From: Terriglobia bacterium
Lineage (GTDB): Bacteria; Acidobacteriota; Terriglobia; Bryobacterales; UBA6623
Direction of reading: 5' to 3'
Assembly: GCA_009841225.1 (NCBI GenBank)
Contig: VXMF01000048.1
Location: 186,001-250,000, forward strand
DNA length: 64,000 nucleotides
Shown here: positions 16,143-25,715 of the stretch, piece after piece
Numbering within the stretch: position 1 is the stretch's first letter
Layout: each line of letters starts with the position of its first letter
The notes under the pieces: model-generated
What the model was told of the DNA's origin: nothing
What the model saw: only the letters and a program-made list of their open reading frames with translations
The model's database searches: none
Program-made: the position numbers and the translations under genes

Positions 16143-18625
16143 CAGCTCTTCGAAATGGTTTCGTCCAAGTTCAGCAGGACTCGCGCCAGCGAAACCCAGG
16201 CCTCGGACTCGTTCTCCGACATTCCTCGGAACTCGTTGAGTAGACGAGTGAGCTCCTCAAGCTCGATCGCGCTCGGCACCCGGGTCACTGCACGCCGAAA
16301 GGCGTAGACGAGCCGATCCCCGTCAGACTCCGCCGGCAAGCCCGTGACGATCCTTGCCAGGGCGTCAGCGGCCTCGAGGTAGGCCGGGTCGTTCAGCAGC
16401 GTGAGGGCCTGAAGCGGAGAGTTGGTGCGGGCTCGCATCGCGACGCAATCCGCTCGAGGAGAAGCGTCAAATGTCGCGAAGCTGGGATAAGGCGCTCCCC
16501 GGCGAAGGATCGTGTAGATCCCGCGACGGTGCCTGTCCGCCCCCTCCGACGTTGGGTAATTGGGGTCCTCTACGGAGCTGATCTCCTTCCAAAGCCCGTC
16601 CGGCTGCGGCGGATGGACGGGGGGGCCGCCCATCTTGGGCGACAACAGGCCGCTTACCGCGAGCAGCGAATCCCGGATCGCTTCAGCCGGCAGGCGGAAA
16701 CGCGGCCCCGAAGCCAGAAGCGTGTTGTCGGGATCCCGCTCCAGGAGCTCGGCTGATCCGCGCGAGCTTTGTCGATAAGTCGCCGAAGTCACGATCAAGC
16801 GAACGATGTCCTTGATCGACCAGCCTCCCTCGACGAATTCCACCGCAAGCCAGTCGAGCAGCTGCGGGTGAGTCGGAGCGTCACCCCTCCGGCCGAAGTC
16901 CTCAGCCGAAGCGACGATCCCGCGACCGAACACCTCAGCCCAAAGCCGATTGACGGTCACGCGCGCCGCTAGCGGGTTGTCCGGCGAGGTGATCCACTTC
17001 GCCAATCCCAGACGGTTTCGCGGCAGACCTGGGTCAAGCGCGTGCAACGCGGCAGGCGTTCCGGGCTCGACCGCCTTGCCGTGGGCGCCGATCTGGCCAC
17101 GCGTGAGCAGATGGGTCTGGACCGGGCCTGGCTTGTCGGCCATGATCAGCGTCGTCGTCCGTGCCAGGGCTTTCATGCGTTTTGCAAGCGTCTCAAGCTC
17201 TTTGCGCGGCTCGGCAACCTCAGGTCGCGTCTCGAGGAAGGCGTCCCGAATTGCGTTGTGATCCGACTCCGTCCGCTCAGCTATCGGCTTCGCTAGAGCG
17301 CTGGAAACGTTCGGTCGTAAGTCACGATTGGTTGCCTGCTGCTCCACCCACTCGGGCAGGTCCGCGATCGCCTCGAACTCGGCTTGGTTGATCACCATCT
17401 TGAGGTATTCGTGCTGAGCCTTTACAGCGGAGTATCGCGATCGCCGCCCCGCGGAGACAGGCAACTCGATCTGCGCGCCGACGTAGTACTTCCGCGTGTT
17501 GCCGTCGCCGCGCAACACAGTCTCGTCGACGCCGCGGTCAAAGTAAGCGTAGAAGCGATAGTATTCCTCGATCGTGAAAGGGTCGTACTTGTGGGTGTGG
17601 CACTGCGCGCAGCCCAGCGTGGCCCCCAGCCACACTGTCGCGGTCGTGTTGACTCGGTCGACCAGCATGGCGTTGCGAACCTCGTCGATCTTCGATCCGC
17701 CCGACCCGTTCATCGGTGTGTTGCGGTTAAATCCCGTCGCAATCAGCTGATCTAAGGAAGGCTCTTCGAGTAGATCTCCGGCCAGTTGCTCGATCGTGAA
17801 CTGGTCAAACGGCATATCGTCGTTGAACGCTCGAATGACCCAGTCTCGGTAGGGCCAAATCTCGCGCAGGTCGTCGTGCTGATACCCGTTAGAGTCGGCA
17901 TAGCGAGCGAGGTCGAGCCAGTGCCGCGCCCAGTGCTCGCCGTATTGCGGCAACGCGAGCAACTCTTCCGCCTTTGCCCGGTAAGCCTTGTCAGTTGGAC
18001 TTGCGAGGAAATCGTCGATCTGCTCGGGCAGTGGGGGAATCCCGGTCAGGTCAAGATACAGTCGCCGCATCAACACCGCGGGATCGGCTCGACCGGAAGG
18101 CTCAAGTCCCTCGGCGTCGAGCTTGTTCAGGATGAAGCGGTCGATCGGGTTGCGCACCCATGCCGCGTCCGACACGGGAGGCAGTTGCGGCCGTTCGGGT
18201 CTTTCGTAGGCCCAGTGGCGCTCGTACCTTGCGCCCGCCAATATCCACTCTTCCAACAGCTTGATTTGCCCTTCCGCCAGATGGTCTCCTCCGAGAGGCA
18301 TCCTGCGTGCTGGATCGTCCGCCTTGATCCGCGCGATCAGCTCGCTCGCCTCCGGAGCACCCGGGGCGATCGCCCTCCTGCCTTCCCGCTCCTCAACGGC
18401 CCCGGCGTATTCGTCGAGTCGAAGCCCGCTTGCCCGGGCTTCCTCGTCGGGGCCGTGACAACGAAAACATCTCTCGGAGAGAATTGGCCGAATGTCGCGG
18501 GTGAAGTCGACATCGGCTGCGGCGCCCGGCAGAGCCGAGGGAGCCAAGAGCACTGCCAGCGAAACTGTCCCGAAAAACGGGCAACCCCGACTGGATCCTC
18601 TACCTCGCTCAGTTCTGGGCCACAC
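16142..18625 (-). CDS. Planctomycete cytochrome c + DUF1549/DUF1553 protein
   Basis: An 827-residue exported protein with a signal peptide, then the planctomycete cytochrome C domain (DFTRDIRPILSERCFRCHG, a CFRCH haem site), DUF1549 (about 145-350) with CAQCHTHKYDPF, and DUF1553 to the C-terminus. Unlike the gene at 68-2839 it has no redoxin domain and has a CxxCH rather than a CxxxxCH first site. GTG 18625 is the start; a GGAGG-like sequence lies upstream. It is the first gene of the DUF1549-DUF1501-DUF1080 operon. Confidence 0.9.
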   Translation of the reverse strand: MWPRTERGRGSSRGCPFFGTVSLAVLLAPSALPGAAADVDFTRDIRPILSERCFRCHGPDEEARASGLRLDEYAGAVEEREGRRAIAPGAPEASELIARIKADDPARRMPLGGDHLAEGQIKLLEEWILAGARYERHWAYERPERPQLPPVSDAAWVRNPIDRFILNKLDAEGLEPSGRADPAVLMRRLYLDLTGIPPLPEQIDDFLASPTDKAYRAKAEELLALPQYGEHWARHWLDLARYADSNGYQHDDLREIWPYRDWVIRAFNDDMPFDQFTIEQLAGDLLEEPSLDQLIATGFNRNTPMNGSGGSKIDEVRNAMLVDRVNTTATVWLGATLGCAQCHTHKYDPFTIEEYYRFYAYFDRGVDETVLRGDGNTRKYYVGAQIELPVSAGRRSRYSAVKAQHEYLKMVINQAEFEAIADLPEWVEQQATNRDLRPNVSSALAKPIAERTESDHNAIRDAFLETRPEVAEPRKELETLAKRMKALARTTTLIMADKPGPVQTHLLTRGQIGAHGKAVEPGTPAALHALDPGLPRNRLGLAKWITSPDNPLAARVTVNRLWAEVFGRGIVASAEDFGRRGDAPTHPQLLDWLAVEFVEGGWSIKDIVRLIVTSATYRQSSRGSAELLERDPDNTLLASGPRFRLPAEAIRDSLLAVSGLLSPKMGGPPVHPPQPDGLWKEISSVEDPNYPTSEGADRHRRGIYTILRRGAPYPSFATFDASPRADCVAMRARTNSPLQALTLLNDPAYLEAADALARIVTGLPAESDGDRLVYAFRRAVTRVPSAIELEELTRLLNEFRGMSENESEAWVSLARVLLNLDETISKS

Positions 18626-18808
18626 AGCCAGTCGGCGCCTCCTGGGCTTCGGCTAGCGGGCATCGTCGCGGTTTGCGAACCCGCTGACCGAATCAGCACT
18701 TATATCGTAGTCTGCGTGCTCATAGTCGGGCCACTCTTCCTAGCCCGCCCTCTTGGGTCGGGAAGCAGGCGTCGAGCCAACCTAGGGGCTATTCGTCCGT
18801 GCGCTTCT

Positions 18809-18987
18809 TCAGCAAGGGAATCGCTGTTCCATGACACGGCGGTATGCGGCTTTGGTCTCGATGTAGGAACGGTGAAGCTCAGCAATCGATGGTTCGTCGA
18901 CGGGTTCGCGAACCGACTCAAGGACCCGTTGATTCGCGCTGCGGACCGTTTCCCGGTCGGTCTCTCGACCTCGGGGATGTCGTTCAT
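18809..18987 (-). pseudogene. Frameshifted small gene (about 59 codons if repaired)
   Basis: On the minus strand a TACAAT box (19007-19012), an AAGGGA ribosome site (18993-18998) and ATG 18987 are correctly spaced. The frame begins MNDIPEVE. After GAGAGA (18961-18966) the protein-like sequence continues in another frame (TDRETVRSANQRVLES to EQRFPC, stop at 18809). Removing one GA would give a single frame of about 59 residues. This could be a slippage mutation, a sequencing or assembly error, or a chance match. The family is unknown. Confidence 0.4.
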
Positions 18988-18992
18988 GTTCG

Positions 18993-19012
18993 TCCCTTGT
19001 GGTGCGATTGTA
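18993..19012 (-). promoter_or_regulatory. -10 box and ribosome site of the broken small gene
   Basis: TACAAT at 19007-19012 and AAGGGA at 18993-18998, five bases before ATG 18987 on the minus strand. The rest of the 18626-19122 intergenic space shows nothing else supportable. Confidence 0.4.
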
Positions 19013-19122
19013 GCCCGACACTCGAGCCAGCCCTCTAGGAATCGCTAGGCGGCGAGTAGCTCCGGAATTGGATCAGTTGCAGGACTGGGACCGCGCCGCA
19101 CCCGACGTGGAGAATCCCGCAC

Positions 19123-20604
19123 CTAAGGCCGAGCACGATCGCCGCGCCCCAGCGACTCAGGGCTCAAGGGGTCGGTTGGATCCCACTCGACCTTGTACCG
19201 TAACATGCGCCTCTGTCTCTGTCTGGCCGGATCGAATTCCGGGTTCGGGGCCGGCAGCGACGCGCCGACGGAATCTCTCCAGGCGGCCAGGTCCTCGCGC
19301 ATCGACCGAGCCCGTCGAGAATCGGTTTCCGCCAAGTCCGTCGTCTCGGCGGGATCCGTCTCGAGATTGTAGAGTTCGACGTGCGAGTCCTCGAAAAACT
19401 CGAGAAGCTTCCAGGGGCCCTCTCGAATCGCGCCCATCGGGGTCGATCCAGAATTGGAATAGTGCGGGTAGTGCCAGAACAGCACGGGCCGGTCGATGGT
19501 TCCAGACCCTTCGAGGAGAGGAACTAGGCTGACTCCGTCGACCGTGTGGCCCGGGACGTCCGCGGCACCCGCCATTTCGAGAATCGTGGGATAGAAGTCA
19601 ACGCTTGTCACAGGTGTGTCTTCGACCGACCCGGGTCGGACGGATTCTGGCCAGCGTACGATCAACGGCTCCCGGATTCCTCCCTCCCAGAGGTATCCCT
19701 TGCCGGATCGAAAGCCCCCGTTGAACGCTCGCTGCCTCACGCCGCCGTTGTCAGAGAAGAAGAAAACCGCTGTGTTTTCCGCGAGTCCAAGCTGTTCCAG
19801 CTTGGCCATCAGGCGCTGGACCGAGCGGTCCACTCCCTCGACCATCGCGGCGTAGACTGCGTTATTCCGTCCGCTCGGATCGTTGCGGCCAGCATAGGCG
19901 TCGATGAATTCGGGCTTCGCCTGGATCGGAGCGTGAACCGAGAAGTAGGACATGTACAGGAAGAACGGGGTGTCTTGGTTCCGCTCGATGAAGCGCTCGG
20001 CGGCGTCGGTGAGAAGGTCGGTGATGTAATCCCCATCCTGCGCGCCAGGCACGGAGATCTGGTACGGGGCAAACATCGAGGCGGTGCTCACATGTTCCGA
20101 CGCGAAGGTCTCGCCGAATCCTCGCCGGGCAGGGTGGTAGTCCCCCCCACCCAGGTGCCATTTGCCGACACACGCCGTCGAGTACCCCGCGTTGGCCAGG
20201 GGCTCGGCAAGGATCGCCTCGTCGAGCGGCAGCCCGATCGGCAGTTCCGCCTGCAGCACCCTCGCGTAGGGCAGGACATTGCCGGGCAGGTATTGGGTAA
20301 CGCCCGTGCGGGCTGGCCAGCGTCCGGTCAGGATGCTCGCCCGTGTCGGCGAGCAATTCGGAGCGGCGGCGTACGCATTCGTAAAGCGGAGGCCCTCCGC
20401 CGCGAGCCGATCGATGTTCGGGGTGCGATGGTATGTGTTTCCGTAGGCTCCGATATCCGCATAGCCCATGTCGTCTAGAAGCAGAAAGATGATGTTGGGC
20501 CGACTGCTGTCAGAGTTCGGGGGCTGGGCGGGCGAGCACGAAGCGAAGCCTGCTAGCACCAAGGCGGCGACGAGCGAGGACAATGGCTTGAGTGTCGAGG
20601 ACAT
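19123..20604 (-). CDS. Sulfatase, arylsulfatase A-like, probable lipoprotein
   Basis: A 493-residue sulfatase with a signal sequence ending FASC (C23), a possible lipoprotein site. Metal-binding IIFLLLDDMGYADIG is followed by CSPTRASILTG, which fits the CxPxR formylglycine motif, and later by FSDNGG. The order and length match arylsulfatase-type enzymes such as those acting on sulfated polysaccharides. Only 20% or so of residues seem shared with the sulfatase at 3922-5376, so the substrate probably differs. TAGGCT with a TGC extension ends 6 nt before the ATG, another leaderless candidate. Confidence 0.9.
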   Translation of the reverse strand: MSSTLKPLSSLVAALVLAGFASCSPAQPPNSDSSRPNIIFLLLDDMGYADIGAYGNTYHRTPNIDRLAAEGLRFTNAYAAAPNCSPTRASILTGRWPARTGVTQYLPGNVLPYARVLQAELPIGLPLDEAILAEPLANAGYSTACVGKWHLGGGDYHPARRGFGETFASEHVSTASMFAPYQISVPGAQDGDYITDLLTDAAERFIERNQDTPFFLYMSYFSVHAPIQAKPEFIDAYAGRNDPSGRNNAVYAAMVEGVDRSVQRLMAKLEQLGLAENTAVFFFSDNGGVRQRAFNGGFRSGKGYLWEGGIREPLIVRWPESVRPGSVEDTPVTSVDFYPTILEMAGAADVPGHTVDGVSLVPLLEGSGTIDRPVLFWHYPHYSNSGSTPMGAIREGPWKLLEFFEDSHVELYNLETDPAETTDLAETDSRRARSMREDLAAWRDSVGASLPAPNPEFDPARQRQRRMLRYKVEWDPTDPLSPESLGRGDRARP

Positions 20605-20610
20605 GGCAAG

Positions 20611-20619
20611 AGCCTAGCA
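20611..20619 (-). promoter_or_regulatory. Extended -10 box, leaderless start of the second sulfatase
   Basis: TGC followed by TAGGCT on the minus strand ends 6 nt before ATG 20604. The hexamer matches only TAnnnT, so support is modest. Confidence 0.3.
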
Positions 20620-20862
20620 GGCTGTGACAAGCTCTTGGCTCAGCTCGGCGTCGATAGTGAAGGCGCCGGGCTGGCCGTGGTCACAGGCCCGCCGCCGGTG
20701 GGATCCGTGGAGCGACGGAGGCGATTTTCGCATCTCGGGCCGTTCGACGACGGCATCGCCGTCACTCCGAGCTCAGTAGATTGGTGAAAACAGAATATCG
20801 AATTAATGTTTCGAGACGCTACTGCCCCTATCCCTTTCGGCACTCAGGCCTGTCGCCCGCCT

Positions 20863-21558
20863 CTATTGGATTTCGGGCATTTCCGTCATCCTGCCCTTGT
20901 CCAGATAACGGCTCTCCTTGGCGAACTGGCGGGCTCGCGGATCATGGGTCACCATGATGATCGTCTTGTCGTGATTGGCGTTCAACGTCTTGAGGATGGT
21001 CAGCACGTCCGTGGCGGACTGCGCATCCAACTCGCCGGTGGGCTCGTCGGCCAAGATGATGGAGGGATCGGTCACAATCGCCCTGGCGATCGCGACTCGC
21101 TGCTCCTGTCCCCCTGACAATTGCTGCGGGCGGTGACCCAGCCGATCCCCAAGGCCCACGATCTCTAGCGCGCTACGCGCTCGCTCGCGGCGCTCCTTCT
21201 TGGACAGGTGGGTGAGCAGCAGCGGCAATTCGACGTTTTCAGCCGCTGTCATCACCGGCACTAGGTTGAAGCTCTGGAAGATGTAGCCGATGTTCTGGCT
21301 TCGCCACCGCGCCAGGCTGCGGTCGTCCATCTCGCCGATGGCAGACCCGAGCACCTCGACCGTGCCATCCGTAGGGCGATCGATTCCAGCGACTAGGTGC
21401 AGCAGCGTGGACTTGCCCGAACCCGACGGTCCCATCAGGCAGAAGAACTGGCCGGCCCGGATGTCCAGCGTGATGTGATCCAATGCGCGCACGGAGTAGT
21501 CAGCGCGCTGATACTCCTTGAGAACGCCCTTCAGGGAAACAGCGATACCAGCGCTCAT
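20863..21558 (-). CDS. ABC transporter ATPase, LolD/MacB type
   Basis: A 231-residue ATPase. Walker A is [11 protein letters not shown], the signature is [13 protein letters not shown], Walker B is [12 protein letters not shown], and the switch His is in VTHDPRA. It would energise the two FtsX/MacB-type permeases of the same operon. Its ATG overlaps the stop of the adaptor gene (ATGA at 21555-21558), so it is translated last. The complex probably exports a compound or lipoprotein through mechanotransmission, as in MacAB. Confidence 0.93.
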   Translation of the reverse strand: MSAGIAVSLKGVLKEYQRADYSVRALDHITLDIRAGQFFCLMGPSGSGKSTLLHLVAGIDRPTDGTVEVLGSAIGEMDDRSLARWRSQNIGYIFQSFNLVPVMTAAENVELPLLLTHLSKKERRERARSALEIVGLGDRLGHRPQQLSGGQEQRVAIARAIVTDPSIILADEPTGELDAQSATDVLTILKTLNANHDKTIIMVTHDPRARQFAKESRYLDKGRMTEMPEIQ

Positions 21559-22919
21559 GCTTCTGTCATCCTCCGGACGTCGTCGCCGTCCTCAAGCTCG
21601 TCCGGCGGCGACAGGATCACATCCTCGCCGCCGCTGAGACCTTGTTCGATCTCGACGCCCGCCGCGGTCGTGCGCATGACGCGCACAGGCCTGCGCACGG
21701 CTTTGCCTTCTACATACAGGAACACGCTGTTGCCGTCCACCAGGGCCTCGGCCGGGATGCTCACCCGGGCGCTCGAGACGCCCTGCTCGCCTCCTCGCTC
21801 CCCCTCGCCCGGCGCTAGGAACGCCACATTCGCATTCATTTCTGGGCGGATCAGCCTGTCAGGCTCGAGAACTTGGACCTTGACCTGGACCGTGGCCTTC
21901 TGTCGATCCGCTTCCGGGGAGATCTCGACAACCGCGCCGGCATAGTCGCGGTCCTTGTAGGCGTCGGTGGCGACGATGGCCCGCTGGTCCATGAAGACTC
22001 TCGCGAAGTCGTTCTGGCTGATATCCAGCTCGATCTGGATATCGTTCAGGTCGGCCATGGCTACCACGTAACCCTTCGCTCCGCGCTCGCCCACGAAGCC
22101 AGTGGTGACGAGTTCGCCGACCTCGACGTTGCGCTCCAGCACCGTGCCTGTGACAGGCGCCCGAATCACCGTGGCATCGACCAGCGTGCGGTTGTAGGCT
22201 ACGCTCCCCTCGGCGCGCTTCACCTCGGCCCTGGCCGAGTCGATGTCCTCTTGGCGCGGTCCGAGCCTGAGCAATTCCAGAGTCTTCGTGAGCGACTCGA
22301 CGCGGCTAACCAGCCCGTTGCGGCGGAATTGCGCCTGGTCGAATTCCGCGCTTGCGATCAGCTCCTGTTTGTGAAGCTCTGTCGCACGCTTGAACTCGAT
22401 CTCAGCCTCCTGTAGCTGCGCTTGGGCTTCCAGCAGGTCCGCTGCCGCCCGGTCGATCTCTTCCGGGCGGGAACCCGCTTCCAGTTCCTGAAGGCGTGCC
22501 TTGGCTGCCTGTAGCGTGCCAACCGATTCCGTCAGGCGGGCCTGGTACTCATCATCCTCGAGCCGGACGATCGCGTCTCCGGCGTTGACGTGGTCACCCT
22601 TTTCGACGCCCATCCAGCGGACGCGCCCGACGACTTTGGATGCAACCTCGATCCTGTAGTGCGGGATTACGTAACCGGCTGCCTGCAGAACAATTGCTTC
22701 GCCCGAAGCACCGCTTCGCGGCGCGAGTACGCGGAACGTCTCGATTTCCGGGGCTGCGAACAGCGCGACGGCGATGCGCCAGGCGGCAAGCGCACCGAAG
22801 AGGACCACGCCGCCCACGATCCATGCGGTGGCAGCCCTAGACCGCCGCCTCCGGTCTTGATTTGAGCGGTCGATCTTGAGGCCTTCTAGGGCCTGGTCAA
22901 ATGAGCGCTGGTCAGGCAT
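21555..22919 (-). CDS. HlyD/MacA-type periplasmic adaptor
   Basis: A 454-residue membrane-fusion protein. One membrane helix lies at about 30-52, followed by a biotinyl-lipoyl half (VVGRVRWMGVEKGDHVNAGD), a long coiled coil (about 120-235, rich in Ala, Glu and Leu), the second lipoyl half (APVTGTVLERNVEVGELV) and beta-barrel domains. It bridges the ABC permeases with an outer-membrane channel, which is not encoded here. It sits 9 nt after one permease and overlaps the ATPase start. Confidence 0.9.
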   Translation of the reverse strand: MPDQRSFDQALEGLKIDRSNQDRRRRSRAATAWIVGGVVLFGALAAWRIAVALFAAPEIETFRVLAPRSGASGEAIVLQAAGYVIPHYRIEVASKVVGRVRWMGVEKGDHVNAGDAIVRLEDDEYQARLTESVGTLQAAKARLQELEAGSRPEEIDRAAADLLEAQAQLQEAEIEFKRATELHKQELIASAEFDQAQFRRNGLVSRVESLTKTLELLRLGPRQEDIDSARAEVKRAEGSVAYNRTLVDATVIRAPVTGTVLERNVEVGELVTTGFVGERGAKGYVVAMADLNDIQIELDISQNDFARVFMDQRAIVATDAYKDRDYAGAVVEISPEADRQKATVQVKVQVLEPDRLIRPEMNANVAFLAPGEGERGGEQGVSSARVSIPAEALVDGNSVFLYVEGKAVRRPVRVMRTTAAGVEIEQGLSGGEDVILSPPDELEDGDDVRRMTEA

Positions 22920-22928
22920 GGAGCACGG

Positions 22929-24095
22929 CTAGCGGTCGCCCAGCGACTGCAGGACCTCCCTTCTGGCGGCGAGCCAAGCCGGCAGCAGACCGCCCATGAC
23001 GCCCATCGTCGCTGCAAAGATGAGGCCGCCGACGACGTAGTCCAAGGTCAGCCGGAACTGAAACGTCGTCTCGGCAAAGGTCATGAAATTGCCGATCCGG
23101 CCCTCGAGCCCGTTCAAGGGCAGAACCAGCACGCAACCCAGCAGGCCGCCTAAGAGCGAGAGCAAAACTGATTCCAGCATGAAGCTGGTAAGGATGCTAG
23201 TTCGAGAGAATCCCAATAGGCGTAGGATTCCGATCTCGGCTGCTCGATTCGCCACTGCCGCGAACATCGTGTTCATCGCGGCGAAGCAGCTTCCAATGGC
23301 CATGATCACCGCCACGAACATACCTAGATAGCGGACCGGATCGGCAGATACCATCTGCTTTGCGTAGTATTCGCTCTCGCGTTCGGCTTCGAGTCCTAGA
23401 CGCTGGTCGTCCCCTACCAGGTTCTGCAGGGCTGACGCAGCCGCGCCGTCCTTGGCGCGTATCAGAACGCTACTCAGTGAGCCACCCCTGCCTAGATCTG
23501 TGCCAGCCAAGTTAGCGTCGACCCATATTTCGCTGTTGAACGCTGACTGGCCCGCCGAAAAGACCCCTACCACCTCCCAATCGCCACGACCGTAGAGGAT
23601 CTCTTCGCCAATGTCCGTGCCGGCCCGCTTGCCGTGCACCCCTCGCCCGACGACCATCTCGCGCTTGCCTGGCGTGAACCAGCGCCCATCGATCAATTCG
23701 ACATCGTGCCTGAGCTTGATGCCCATGGAGGAGAGGCCCCGCACGCTGACGTTGGCCTGAGAGGTCGGATCGTCGCGCAGCGGCAGTTGTACGACCGATA
23801 TGACCTCGTGGGATGCCATCGGCTCCCCGTCGAGCTCGGCGATCCCGGGGCTGAATTTGATGACGTCAAAGTCCTCTTTCGAGACGACGCTCACCAGTTC
23901 CGCGGTCGAGCCCTGTCTCATCACGATCAGGTGCTGCGGATCGCCGCCGGCTACCAACGAGGTCCGCAAGCCCTCGACCAAAGTTCCGACACCGAGCATG
24001 ACCGCAACCGTCAGGCCGACGCCAAGCGCGGTCATGATGGTCGTCGTCTTGCGAACCAACAGGTTCCTGACGTTGTAGGTGATCGGGATCAGCAT
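22929..24095 (-). CDS. ABC transporter permease, FtsX/MacB family
   Basis: A protein of about 388 residues with one N-terminal helix, a large periplasmic domain (about 45-265) and three C-terminal helices including AAMNTMFAAVANRAAEIGILRLLG, the FtsX/MacB core. ATG 24095 is chosen because MLIPITYNVRNLLVRKTTT is the usual permease N-terminus; the longer frame adds an atypical leader that overlaps the upstream gene. It is paralogous to the next permease and probably forms a heterodimer with it. Confidence 0.9.
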   Translation of the reverse strand: MLIPITYNVRNLLVRKTTTIMTALGVGLTVAVMLGVGTLVEGLRTSLVAGGDPQHLIVMRQGSTAELVSVVSKEDFDVIKFSPGIAELDGEPMASHEVISVVQLPLRDDPTSQANVSVRGLSSMGIKLRHDVELIDGRWFTPGKREMVVGRGVHGKRAGTDIGEEILYGRGDWEVVGVFSAGQSAFNSEIWVDANLAGTDLGRGGSLSSVLIRAKDGAAASALQNLVGDDQRLGLEAERESEYYAKQMVSADPVRYLGMFVAVIMAIGSCFAAMNTMFAAVANRAAEIGILRLLGFSRTSILTSFMLESVLLSLLGGLLGCVLVLPLNGLEGRIGNFMTFAETTFQFRLTLDYVVGGLIFAATMGVMGGLLPAWLAARREVLQSLGDR

Positions 24096-24109
24096 TGCCA
24101 ACCTACCCG

Positions 24110-25258
24110 CTACCCGGTATGACGCAAGGCGTCCACGATGTTTGCGCGTGCCGCGATCGTGGCGGGTATCACCGAACTGCCCACGCTGAGAAGAATCGCC
24201 GTCGCGAAACACGCCAGAACGCCCCAAGCCGGAAGCCTGAATCCCGTGATGAACTGCACTGCCACCTCGGACAACGCCTGGTTCACGAAAACCGTAATCA
24301 AGGTTCCTAGCGCGCCACCCACAAGAGAGATCAGCAGCGCTTCACTGAGCACGATGCCCAGCACGGAGCCGGGCTGGAAGCCGAGGGTCTTGAGAACGCC
24401 GATCTCCCGGGTTCGCTCTCTGACGGACATCGCCACCGTGTTGGCGGTGACCATCAGCATGCTGAACATGATGGCGCAAGCGATGGATAGCAGGAACAGC
24501 TTGATGTTGCCCAGCTGATTGATGAAGCTGAGCTGGAACGCAGCCTCGGTCTCGGTCTTCGTCGGCACGGGCGAATTGCGGAACATGTCGTCGACGGCCG
24601 CAGCCACTCGCGAGGCGTCCGCGGCTGAGCGCAGCTTGATGGCAAAGACCCCGACCTCGGATCCGCGCTCGGGCCCCATGGCCTCTTCCAAATACTTGAA
24701 GTGGAAAAAGGCCTGCATGTCATCTGGGCCCTCGAAGATGGCCCTGACCGTGAGTTCCGGATCGAATGGGTAGATGTCCCCCTGGATCGTGATTCGCTGC
24801 CCGATCTCGAAGCCAAGCTTGTCAGCGACGGTCTTCCCAACAGCGAGCCCCTGGCGGTCGCGCTTGAACGCCTCGATTTGCTCGGGCGGAGCCTTGAACT
24901 CGGGATATATCTCAAAGATGGCTTCTTGATCGACTGCAAAGCGCGGGAACATGTGCTCCGGCCGCTGGTCGATGTACGTGCCGCCGAACCAGTTCATCGG
25001 ACAGATCCTGGCGACACCGTCGGTCTCGGCAATACGCGCCCCGTAGTAATACGGCATCACTTGAGTCAGCGAGACCCGATGGCGCGTTATCAGCCGGAGA
25101 GCGGACTCTTCTCGGACTTCGTTGTCGAAGAAGACGGCGTAGACGGAGATCAGCGAGCCGATCAAGAAGACCGAGATGGCCGTGCTCAGCACGGTCAGCA
25201 CCGTCCTACGGCGATTCCGGCGCAAATTCTTTAGGACGAGGTATAGCTGCTTGCCCAT
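24110..25258 (-). CDS. ABC transporter permease, FtsX/MacB family
   Basis: A 382-residue permease that begins the four-gene export operon. The N-terminus YLVLKNLRRNRRRTVLTVLS leads into the first helix. A periplasmic domain (about 45-255) and three C-terminal helices with MSVRERTREIGVLKTLGF follow. Together with the second permease, the adaptor and the ATPase it forms a MacAB-like machine in which the two permease copies have diverged. Confidence 0.9.
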   Translation of the reverse strand: MGKQLYLVLKNLRRNRRRTVLTVLSTAISVFLIGSLISVYAVFFDNEVREESALRLITRHRVSLTQVMPYYYGARIAETDGVARICPMNWFGGTYIDQRPEHMFPRFAVDQEAIFEIYPEFKAPPEQIEAFKRDRQGLAVGKTVADKLGFEIGQRITIQGDIYPFDPELTVRAIFEGPDDMQAFFHFKYLEEAMGPERGSEVGVFAIKLRSAADASRVAAAVDDMFRNSPVPTKTETEAAFQLSFINQLGNIKLFLLSIACAIMFSMLMVTANTVAMSVRERTREIGVLKTLGFQPGSVLGIVLSEALLISLVGGALGTLITVFVNQALSEVAVQFITGFRLPAWGVLACFATAILLSVGSSVIPATIAARANIVDALRHTG

Positions 25259-25650
25259 GGCGAGTCGATATGAACCGGGCAGCCGGTTAGGCGAATCGGA
25301 CGGACAACCGCTCTAATCGATCGACCGCCGCCAAGCTGCGGACGGGGCGCGGATATCTGCACTCATTGTGGCACGGACGATGGCGACTTACAATTCCGGG
25401 GAGTCCTCGACTATGGTGCAATCCTCGGCGCACTTCTCCAGCCTGGGGAACACAAAGGGGCCGTTGCCACCGCTGGCCTGCAGAGCGCCGGCACGGAAGC
25501 TGTCCAAGTTCAGGAATCTCAAGTCCTGCCGGATCCCTTCGCGGCGCTGACTTGGAGGTGCTCTCATACACAGGCAAGCGGTTTAGAGCACTCACCGTGG
25601 GCGAGAGTAACGCATAGGCCATTGCTGGCCAGGTGTGGCCACGCTTACCC
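25259..25650. other. Intergenic region, no supported gene
   Basis: About 390 bases between the divergent ABC operon and the VapBC operon. Several short frames exist on both strands, but none shows a ribosome site or a recognisable domain. The control region of vapBC begins at its right edge. Confidence 0.5.
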
Positions 25651-25713
25651 AATAATCTACAGCGGTCGGCCAAATGATACAATGTAGATTCTAATCCCTA
25701 CGTATTGAATACG
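25651..25713 (+). promoter_or_regulatory. vapBC promoter with inverted-repeat operator candidates
   Basis: The -10 box TACAAT (25678-25683) is flanked by a 7-bp inverted repeat, AATCTAC (25654-25660) and GTAGATT (25684-25690). A second perfect palindrome, CGTATT-G-AATACG (25701-25713), ends two bases before the vapB ATG. Such repeats are typical binding sites for autoregulating VapBC complexes. No clear -35 is present. Confidence 0.5.
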
Positions 25714-25715
25714 CC

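Noticed and set aside
20605-20862. A minus-strand frame of 67 codons between the sulfatase and the ABC ATPase
   Set aside because: Composition is Ser/Pro/Thr-biased with no signals or family. The region contains an AT-rich patch only.
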